This document shows positions 1-5,596 of a stretch of DNA of 8,946 nt, piece by piece. The notes under the pieces were generated by a model. That model was given only the letters and a program-made list of their open reading frames with translations, was not told the origin of the DNA and made no database searches. Each line of letters starts with the position of its first letter. Positions within the stretch are counted from its first letter, which is position 1. The translations under genes were made by a program, and so were the position numbers. The DNA comes from JAFGIT01 sp016929465 [NCBI: Candidatus Coatesbacteria bacterium] (GTDB lineage: Bacteria; B130-G9), in NCBI GenBank assembly GCA_016929465.1, contig JAFGIT010000106.1, forward strand, positions 1 to 8,946, read 5' to 3'.

Positions 1-241
1 CACGAACGGTAACCCTGTCTCGAATACTACAGGTGATATGTTCAGTATTCGTGCGACAGAGATGTTGCTGTTCTCGACCACTCCGGCTGTACCGACATGG
101 ATTCCGACCACAGCTAGCTACGGTTACGTCAAGTTCCGTACCGATGAGGGTGGTTACATCCACGCGTACTGCGTAATCTACAACCAGATGACTGGTACAG
201 GTTATGTCGTGCCGGCTTTTGTTCAGGATGCAGGATTCTAG
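1..241 (+). CDS. 3' end of an unrecognised, beta-rich, probably abundant protein (partial)
   Basis: An open frame runs from the left edge (first full codon at position 2) to TAG at 239-241, giving the last 79 residues. The ATG at 38 is only an internal Met, because the frame stays open to the window edge. I do not recognise the family. The sequence alternates hydrophobic/aromatic and polar residues (YGYVKFRTDEGGYIHAYCVIY), which suggests beta strands. It has one Cys, few charges and many Thr/Gly/Tyr, as in secreted or surface proteins. Codon choice is unlike the genes downstream: seven of eight Gly codons are GGT, both Arg codons are CGT, and TAC, AAC and TTC dominate. That is the pattern of a highly expressed gene. 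A strong terminator follows 36 bases after the stop. A pilin-like or other surface structural subunit is possible, but the diagnostic N-terminus lies outside the window. Confidence 0.75.
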   Translation, partial: TNGNPVSNTTGDMFSIRATEMLLFSTTPAVPTWIPTTASYGYVKFRTDEGGYIHAYCVIYNQMTGTGYVVPAFVQDAGF

Positions 242-258
242 TCCACCTGATTAAGTAG

Positions 259-264
259 TATGAT
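259..264 (+). promoter_or_regulatory. Weak candidate -10 box (TATGAT)
   Basis: TATGAT matches the sigma-70 -10 consensus at five of six positions. The hexamer 17 bases upstream (TTCTAG, 236-241) is a poor -35. A start here, near 271, would place the 278-308 terminator hairpin directly in the leader of the next gene, so any such transcript would be attenuated. Chance is a reasonable alternative. Confidence 0.2.
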
Positions 265-277
265 ATTTGCTTTCTAT

Positions 278-308
278 GCCCGACTAATCGTAGTCGGGCT
301 TTTTTTTT
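278..308 (+). terminator. Strong Rho-independent terminator
   Basis: A perfect 9-bp stem (GCCCGACTA at 278-286 with TAGTCGGGC at 291-299) closes a 4-base ATCG loop and is followed by nine consecutive T (300-308). It lies 36 bases beyond the stop of the first gene and is clearly its terminator. Only about 12 bases separate the T-run from the Shine-Dalgarno sequence of the next gene, too little for a promoter. The TPR operon must therefore be read through this terminator or start upstream of it. Confidence 0.95.
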
Positions 309-320
309 CGAAAAGACAAC

Positions 321-325
321 GGAGG
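321..325 (+). promoter_or_regulatory. Shine-Dalgarno GGAGG fixing a TTG start at 332
   Basis: GGAGG at 321-325 sits six bases before the in-frame TTG at 332-334. The upstream in-frame ATG at 260 precedes the terminator hairpin, lacks a comparable site and would add a 24-residue extension encoded by the terminator. The ATG at 377 would leave a signal sequence with no basic n-region. This site therefore decides the start. Confidence 0.8.
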
Positions 326-331
326 TTGGAT

Positions 332-1705
332 TTGCTTCGGAACAACAAGGTCTCGGATTGGCGAATTCCGGTCTTGATGGCCTCATTTATATGCCTAATC
401 GCCCTTGCTGGCTGCGGCGGCGGTGTTTCCACCGAGGAGTCCGCCAGATTATGCGAAATGGGTCGCGCGCTCGGCAAAGAGGGAAAGCTTCAGGAAGCAA
501 TGGTCCAATTCGAGAAATCTATAGAGGCCGATCCAAAGAACGCCCTTGCCCACAACGGACTGGGATTCTGCTATCTTCTGCTAGGTCAGGAGGACAAAGC
601 GGAGCCTTATCTCAAGAAAGCACTGGAGCTCCACCCTGATCTGACGAAGGCGCTCTTGAACCTTGCGTCGATGTATCACCGCCAGCAGAAGATGAAGGAG
701 GCGATACCGCTTTGGGAGCGACTGACCGAAATCGATCCCAATAATGCGACTGCTTGGACGCATCTCTCAACTGCCTACATGATAGATAATCAGATCGAGA
801 AGGCACTCGTAACATCAAAACGAGCGATGGAATTGGCGCCAAATGACCCAGAAGTGCTCCTGAACTACGCGAGTATGCAAAAGGCATTGATGAAATTCGA
901 CGAAGCCGAAAAGACGTACAGAAAGGTCGTCGATATGAGCCCGCCACAGGACCAGCTTCGCCAATTGGCAATGACAGGCCTCCTGGACATCTATACGCTT
1001 CAGGGCGAATATCCGAAGGCGAAGGTGATAGGTCTGATGGCCCGGGAGCAATTCCCCAGCGACTACAAGATAGCCTATAGTCTAGGTCTCTTGCACGAGA
1101 AGATGGGCGAAAAAGAGGAGGCAACCAAATATCACGAAGAGGCCTTGAGGCTCGCGCCAGATAATCCCGAGCTTCTCACTAGTACCGCGAACTTTTTCAA
1201 CCGAATCGGAGACCGAGACCGGGCCAATTCTTTATATCGCAAAGCAATCGACGCCGACCCCGCATTCATAAAAGCATATATTGCTCTAATCTCTGCCGGG
1301 ATCGAAGACGGAGACGATCTCGACGCCACCGAGTCTCTCGCTGAAAAAGGACTCAAAGCTGCAAATGAGTTCGAAAGAACCAGACTCCTGGATCAGATGT
1401 CTGTCATAAAGCGATTGAAGGGTGAACTCGATGCGGCGATTGAATTCGCCAAGGAGGCAATGGCCGGCGTGCCAGAGAACGATAAATTTGGCATGGCGAT
1501 GACGAAAGTGCACTTGGCAGAGGCCTATAAGGCCAAGAAAGACTTTGCTTCGACCAAGGCAGAGCTCGAAGATGCTCTGAAGCTATCCCCACCCGAAGAG
1601 ATACTGAAGGAAATCGAGCTTATCGCAGCCGACCTGCCCCCCGAATGGACTCCGAATCTCGCTATCGCGGAACAAGAACAGTCACAGGACGGTTCAAACA
1701 AGTGA
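332..1705 (+). CDS. TPR-repeat lipoprotein
   Basis: A 457-residue protein from TTG 332 (Met at initiation) to TGA 1703-1705. Residues 1-28 form a lipoprotein signal peptide: a basic n-region (MLRNNK), a hydrophobic core and the lipobox L-A-G-C with Cys28, predicting cleavage and lipidation. The Gly/Ser-type residues after Cys are not an inner-membrane Asp+2 signal, so the outer membrane is likely if E. coli sorting rules apply. From about residue 36 to 430 the protein is a run of about eleven 34-37-residue TPR units with the expected Gly/Ala/Pro pattern (units ending DPKN, HPDL, DPNN, APND, APDN, DPAF). A short polar Gln/Glu/Ser tail follows. No catalytic motif is visible; TPR arrays are protein-binding scaffolds. 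The type IV pilus lipoprotein PilF/PilW is built similarly but is much shorter, so I do not assign it. The gene sits 45 bases upstream of the next gene, probably in one operon. Confidence 0.93.
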   Translation: MLRNNKVSDWRIPVLMASFICLIALAGCGGGVSTEESARLCEMGRALGKEGKLQEAMVQFEKSIEADPKNALAHNGLGFCYLLLGQEDKAEPYLKKALELHPDLTKALLNLASMYHRQQKMKEAIPLWERLTEIDPNNATAWTHLSTAYMIDNQIEKALVTSKRAMELAPNDPEVLLNYASMQKALMKFDEAEKTYRKVVDMSPPQDQLRQLAMTGLLDIYTLQGEYPKAKVIGLMAREQFPSDYKIAYSLGLLHEKMGEKEEATKYHEEALRLAPDNPELLTSTANFFNRIGDRDRANSLYRKAIDADPAFIKAYIALISAGIEDGDDLDATESLAEKGLKAANEFERTRLLDQMSVIKRLKGELDAAIEFAKEAMAGVPENDKFGMAMTKVHLAEAYKAKKDFASTKAELEDALKLSPPEEILKEIELIAADLPPEWTPNLAIAEQEQSQDGSNK

Positions 1706-1741
1706 TAGTTCGAGCTTGACAGACTCCTTTTGAATCTTGGT

Positions 1742-1745
1742 GAGG
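1742..1745 (+). promoter_or_regulatory. Shine-Dalgarno GAGG fixing an ATG start at 1751
   Basis: GAGG at 1742-1745 lies five bases before ATG 1751-1753. The frame can be extended to a TTG at 1730, but that adds seven residues (NLGEAE after Met) in front of a typical Sec signal peptide, and the GAGG would then be inside the gene. ATG 1751 is the better start. Confidence 0.75.
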
Positions 1746-1750
1746 CAGAG

Positions 1751-4700
1751 ATGAAGCTAACTCCATATATTTCTGTCCTATTTTCTCTTCGGTTCATCCT
1801 CCCGCTCATTGCTGCCTTGCTGATGTTAGCGCCCGCTCAAACGCTGGCTATCGTTGGCCCGGCTGCGGACGACCGGCTCGAGGACGCGGCAACGTTGTAT
1901 TCGAGGGTGGAAGAGCTCTGGCGAGCAAGAGCAGCCGGCGACAGCGCGAAAGCCGCATCGCTGGTGACGACTTCCTCAAAGGAGCGTCTAGATGATGGAA
2001 CGTCCACGCCTCTTATGGGCGGTTCGGCCAGCCCCGTGATAGCAAGCTTCAGAGTGGAGTCAGTTACCATCGGCTCAGCTGGCAAGGTCGCCGTAGCAGA
2101 TATCGACTTTACGATATCGATCCCGGGGGCGCCTGTCCGCATACCTCAGAAGCAGACAGAAATCTGGGAGAAGATCGACTCGGTGTGGCTTTACAAGGAA
2201 TTAGTCCCCGCCGAGCATCGATTTGACGTTCCCGTGACCACTTCTGTTCACGATTCTCCTGTCACGGGTGTGGTCAGGCCCGGAGAAGGCAATCTCGCTA
2301 TAGACGTCTCAGAGAGATTCGACAGATTCAGGATCGCCTCCTATTGGGTGTCGAAGGCGATCCCAATACTCAATTCGAATCGAGAAGAGTCTATCCATCT
2401 GCTCAACGGGGCGATCAGAATCGGAGCTCCCCCCGTCTGGGAAAGGCTGATTGAGGTTGACAAGCTGATCGACACTAACGTCTGGGAAGACCTGATCCCG
2501 AAAGCGAAAGCCGATATCCTTGACCTCGTCAAGATCCTCGAGAAGCTCGGAAGATCCAAAGAAGCCCTCAGGGTTATTGAGAGTCAGCTGGAATTGACTT
2601 CCAATGATCTGCAGCTCCTGGAGATGCAAGGCGATCTCCTGCGTGGCCAGGGAGAAATCGAGAGTGCCGTCTCGATCTATCAAAAGGCCGTCTCCGCGGC
2701 GACGACATCCGATAAGATGTATGAGGTTTACAGGAAACTCGGGGAATCCTACTTCGAGCTAAGGCGGTTCGACGATGCCGCCAGCAACCTTGCTCTCGCC
2801 GCCGCAATTGATCCAATGGCCGAGACTCTAAAATCGGTTTTGTCACTCCTCGCTGACTCGCTTTACGCCGGGAAGGACTACAAGCACGCATTGCATGTTT
2901 ATCGCGTCGTCAACTCGTTCGCACCTCCATCTGTGGAGGCAATTCGCGGGCGGCTTCGGGCTGCGGTGAAGGCCGACGATCTGGAGGACGCCTTGCAGGT
3001 CTCCTTGAAGGCCCATACTGCGAACGGCGCCATCAGGGACGAGGTCCTTGATGCGTGGTCCAAGCTGAAGAAGCATATCAAGCGCATTGGAAAGAGCGCT
3101 GCGAATTATTACACCATGGGCGTCCTCGCGGAGTCACTCGGAGAGACAAAGGATGCGAGACAGGCATTCGAAAAGGCGCTAGATGATCAGCCGAGCCACT
3201 TCGGCAGTCTTGCACACCTATATGCAATCGATGGTCCCAGCGAAGAGATGAGGCAGAAACATGGGAACCAGATCGCCTCGCTCATGGACACCTTCGGCCT
3301 GGCTGATGAGAATGAGCTACAGCTCCTGGCGAAATCTCTTTCGAGGTCTCCTGATCCGACCGCATCTGTTGGCCCTTTGCACGCGCATGCAATGAGGCAG
3401 CTTTACTCCGGGGGAGTTTTCTCGAGAGCCATACTTGTCGCATCCGGAATAGAGCATTCGAGGGAAATCGGTGGAGCTGAGACGATTGAGTGCGGAGATG
3501 GCGCCATCTTGGCTCTCGATATCGCAGAAACGGGCTGCTACTTCCTCTTCTTCGATGCGAAACCGGTCTCGCTCCAATCGCAATTCGACCCGACGTTAGC
3601 CATTCTGCTGGATGGGGAGACGCTCGAGATATCGCCGCTGACCGGGCACAACAGACGCTACGGCAAAGCCGTTCAGCTCACAGCCGGAATTCACAGCCTG
3701 CAATTCAGCTACAACCTATTCTCGCCAGGCACTCCACGACCCGGCGACGGCAACTCTCCGCCCAATAGATTCTTGCTCGCCCATCTCGGGATTTCGCCAA
3801 TCTCAAAATACGCCGGAGCCGGCGAGAGCACGGGCAATAATTCGCCGGTCGATATTGTCTCTCTGAGCGTCGGAGGCTTTCTTTACCCAGAGGGCGACAT
3901 CTTCGTGGATGGAACACAACTGTCCACCCAGCTTTCCGGGTACAACGTCATCGCTGTCGATCGGGAGACCGGCAGCGTTATCGATTCCCTGAATTTCCGT
4001 ACGTCGGACGACCGCAACGCCGAATCGAAGTTCAAGGCCTTCAACACCACCTTAAAGCCAGGCACTTTGCTCGCGGTGGCTGTTCTCGAGGATGGCACTT
4101 ACAGGGCAGACAAGCTGATCAACGAGTGCATCGAGGCCGCCGGTGCGAAAGATGTCCTGGTCCGGGACTATTCGTGGGCAGATGAGATAATGGCTACATC
4201 CGGCATAGACTCGGTTCAGACCGGCAAAGGGACCCGTGGAATGCTCTTCCCGGCGAGATTCCGCCACTCCTACGCGCTTGTCGGAGCAATAGGGGCTGAG
4301 CCCGGACGGTCTGTCGAAGCCACAGGCTGGGATAGAAGCATCGCGGCAATCACCACAGATGGCGAAAAGACGAGGGCGTTTCTGAAGGCTCTCTCTCCCT
4401 GCGAGCAGCGCAATTGGGCTGAAAGCGCAAAAGCGCTAACAAGTTTCTTCGAAACCGGCAACAAATCATTTGTTAAGAGGCTCCCTTTTGGCGATAAGGC
4501 CTTTGTGGAATTCGTCCTGCCAGAAATAGAGTCAACGGACCCTGCTCTCTTCCAATCAATGGGAAGACGGCTCGAAGAGTGCCACATGAACAACGAGGCC
4601 CTAATGGCCTATGACAGGGGACTCGCCGTAGCGGAGAACGCATCTACGTACTTCGCAAAGGCCCTTCTATTGGGAAAGATGCACAATTACGGCGCGTCAC

Positions 4701-5191
4701 GGAAAGCCTACCTGCAGGGAGCGACGGTCTCTCCTGTGCCCAAACTCTGGCGCCTGAAGGACATCGCCAAAGACGTAGATGGAGCTGCGATAGAGACCAT
4801 CTTCGCCGGCGCATCGAATGGAGTCTCTTTTCAATATCTGAATGGTGTAAGGACCGCCATCGGCGAGAACGCATGGACGCTGGCGGGGATCGATCCTGAA
4901 AGTGGGGAGCTGATAGACAGCAAGACGATGAGCCGAGAGGACCCCACCGCTCTGGCGCGCGCAATCGATTCATTCCCTAAAGGCTCGATAATCGTTTTGA
5001 CCTTCGCAGGCTATCATCCTGTCGAGATTGAGGTCGTCCTGGCAAATGCCATTCAAGAATGCATACGACGTGAGGCTCTCCCGAATAAGACCTACTTGAA
5101 CCTGGTCTTGATCGGATACAGAACTGAGAAGCCCATGGCCTTCTATAACGGCTCCTACGATGAAGCTTCACTGATGGCGAGCTGGGAGTAA
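1751..5191 (+). CDS. Exported TPR protein with CBM60-like module and two ILEI/PANDER-like domains
   Basis: A 1146-residue protein from ATG 1751 to TAA 5189-5191. Residues 1 to about 29-33 are a Sec signal peptide (Lys2, Arg14, then a long hydrophobic stretch; cleavage likely after Ala29 or Ala33). About 42-160 resembles an NTF2-like domain (paired helices, then strands ending in a W-x-K-I-D-S-x-W-L-Y motif). About 187-485 is helical with several TPR units (clear ones near 287-357 and 450-484). About 579-684 is a beta-sandwich like CBM60/36 xylan-binding modules (L-D-G at 620-622, A-G-I-H-S-L-Q-F-S-Y-N ending at Asn655). Residues 700-857 match the ILEI/PANDER (FAM3) domain: G-Y-N-V-I-A-V-D-x-E-T-G, then P-G-T-L-L-A-V-A-V, then Y-A-L-V-G. 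TPR-like helices follow at about 932-1000, and a second, diverged ILEI-like copy fills about 1009-1146. In known relatives such folds bind glycans or proteins; here the ligand is unknown and no enzyme motif is seen. Probably cotranscribed with the TPR lipoprotein. Confidence 0.92.
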   Translation: MKLTPYISVLFSLRFILPLIAALLMLAPAQTLAIVGPAADDRLEDAATLYSRVEELWRARAAGDSAKAASLVTTSSKERLDDGTSTPLMGGSASPVIASFRVESVTIGSAGKVAVADIDFTISIPGAPVRIPQKQTEIWEKIDSVWLYKELVPAEHRFDVPVTTSVHDSPVTGVVRPGEGNLAIDVSERFDRFRIASYWVSKAIPILNSNREESIHLLNGAIRIGAPPVWERLIEVDKLIDTNVWEDLIPKAKADILDLVKILEKLGRSKEALRVIESQLELTSNDLQLLEMQGDLLRGQGEIESAVSIYQKAVSAATTSDKMYEVYRKLGESYFELRRFDDAASNLALAAAIDPMAETLKSVLSLLADSLYAGKDYKHALHVYRVVNSFAPPSVEAIRGRLRAAVKADDLEDALQVSLKAHTANGAIRDEVLDAWSKLKKHIKRIGKSAANYYTMGVLAESLGETKDARQAFEKALDDQPSHFGSLAHLYAIDGPSEEMRQKHGNQIASLMDTFGLADENELQLLAKSLSRSPDPTASVGPLHAHAMRQLYSGGVFSRAILVASGIEHSREIGGAETIECGDGAILALDIAETGCYFLFFDAKPVSLQSQFDPTLAILLDGETLEISPLTGHNRRYGKAVQLTAGIHSLQFSYNLFSPGTPRPGDGNSPPNRFLLAHLGISPISKYAGAGESTGNNSPVDIVSLSVGGFLYPEGDIFVDGTQLSTQLSGYNVIAVDRETGSVIDSLNFRTSDDRNAESKFKAFNTTLKPGTLLAVAVLEDGTYRADKLINECIEAAGAKDVLVRDYSWADEIMATSGIDSVQTGKGTRGMLFPARFRHSYALVGAIGAEPGRSVEATGWDRSIAAITTDGEKTRAFLKALSPCEQRNWAESAKALTSFFETGNKSFVKRLPFGDKAFVEFVLPEIESTDPALFQSMGRRLEECHMNNEALMAYDRGLAVAENASTYFAKALLLGKMHNYGASRKAYLQGATVSPVPKLWRLKDIAKDVDGAAIETIFAGASNGVSFQYLNGVRTAIGENAWTLAGIDPESGELIDSKTMSREDPTALARAIDSFPKGSIIVLTFAGYHPVEIEVVLANAIQECIRREALPNKTYLNLVLIGYRTEKPMAFYNGSYDEASLMASWE

Positions 5192-5432
5192 GGGCAGGAC
5201 GCCGCTTGTTTGGTCGCCCAAGGCCTCATGGGCAGCGTTCGCCAGGCGAGTGCCCATCGCAGCCGCTCGTCCGTTACGATGGAGCGCAATTCGCTACTGA
5301 TGCTTGGCTGCTTCCAATTGCGCCGACGAGAGCCTATAGGCAAGAGCGAGCCTTTCGTAACTCGTGATCGAGGGTGCTGCATTTTTCTTCAGCTCACATC
5401 AGGCCTTCCGTAGCCCATTCGCGTCACTCAGA
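5192..5432. other. Intergenic stretch with one hairpin and no convincing gene
   Basis: The left part of the convergent intergenic region. Short open frames on both strands (67 and 75 codons) show no signal peptide, domain or ribosome site and are rich in Arg/Ser in the way of chance frames. The only structure is a hairpin at 5228-5257 (ATGGGCA paired with TGCCCAT, with an inner TCGC/GCGA stem). It has no T-run on either strand, so it is not a typical intrinsic terminator. Confidence 0.5.
5228..5257. repeat. Imperfect inverted repeat (hairpin)
   Basis: ATGGGCA (5228-5234) is complementary to TGCCCAT (5251-5257). Inside, TCGC (5239-5242) pairs with GCGA (5246-5249) around a CAG loop, leaving a small bulge. 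It lies 36 bases past the stop of the exported TPR gene and could stabilise its mRNA 3' end. No second copy was seen in the window, so it cannot be called a REP element. Confidence 0.4.
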
Positions 5433-5461
5433 TTGACAAATTTCCTTTTTTTAGGCATATT
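5433..5461 (+). promoter_or_regulatory. Candidate sigma-70 promoter for a small RNA
   Basis: A perfect -35 box TTGACA (5433-5438) is followed, after 17 bases, by CATATT (5456-5461; four of six to TATAAT) in an AT-rich stretch. The predicted start is near 5468, exactly where a GGACC/GGTCC hairpin begins. No sizeable plus-strand ORF lies downstream, so a noncoding transcript ending at the T-rich tract near 5596 is the simplest product. Confidence 0.45.
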
Positions 5462-5466
5462 AATTA

Positions 5467-5596
5467 GGACCAACGGAGGTCCCGCAGGCGCACTATGATG
5501 AAATATTTAGGGAATGCCCCGGTGGGACAGGTTTCATGGTAATAGCTGCGGTGCCCGACAACGCTATCCAGCCTGAACCGGGGCTTTTCCCTTTTT
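5467..5596 (+). ncRNA. Candidate structured small RNA, about 130 nt
   Basis: Bounded by the promoter at 5433-5461 and a T-rich tract at 5585-5596. The 5' end forms a 5-bp hairpin (GGACC 5467-5471, GGTCC 5478-5482, loop AACGGA). The 3' part folds as one rod: GCCCCGGT 5516-5523 with ACCGGGGC 5577-5584; CAGG 5528-5531 with CCTG 5572-5575; TGG 5537-5539 with CCA 5568-5570; ATAGC 5542-5546 with GCTAT 5563-5567; and a small apical stem. It does not show the GGAAG/AGCAG core of SRP RNA, and it is not a tRNA, 5S or 6S that I can recognise. It could equally be an elaborate terminator of the upstream operon, and its end is antisense to the last codon of the glycosyltransferase gene. Transcription is inferred, not seen. 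Confidence 0.35.
5516..5596 (+). terminator. Hairpin plus T-rich tract (3' end of small RNA and/or TPR operon)
   Basis: A perfect 8-bp GC-rich stem (5516-5523 with 5577-5584), extended inward by several shorter helices, is followed directly by TTTTCCCTTTTT (5585-5596). The tract points to plus-strand termination. On the minus strand the same stem is followed by ATTCCC, so it is not a good terminator for the converging glycosyltransferase gene. The span is long for a standard terminator, hence moderate confidence. Confidence 0.5.

Noticed and set aside
260-331. Start of the TPR lipoprotein at ATG 260
   Set aside because: It would translate through the terminator hairpin and its T-run and bury the lipobox signal behind 24 extra residues. 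GGAGG at 321-325 points to TTG 332 instead.
612-1124. 170-codon minus-strand ORF opposite the TPR lipoprotein
   Set aside because: Fully antisense to a clear TPR gene. Its sequence is low-complexity Ser/Arg/Pro, the usual shadow of a repeat-rich coding strand.
332-1705. Assignment of the TPR lipoprotein as PilF/PilW
   Set aside because: The lipobox plus TPR layout is similar, but this protein has about eleven units over 457 residues against roughly six in about 250, and no pilus gene is identifiable in the window.
5155-5413. Small ORFs of 67 (plus) and 75 (minus) codons in the intergenic region
   Set aside because: They overlap each other on opposite strands. There is no ribosome site, no recognisable motif, and the Arg/Ser-rich composition is typical of chance frames; the minus one also overlaps the 3' end of the exported TPR gene.
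5516-5584. tRNA or SRP RNA in the 7-8 bp closed rod
   Set aside because: The closing stem is acceptor-like, but there is no T-arm (GGTTCRA) or anticodon arm. For SRP, a CAGG is present but the invariant GGAAG and AGCAG segments are absent on both strands.
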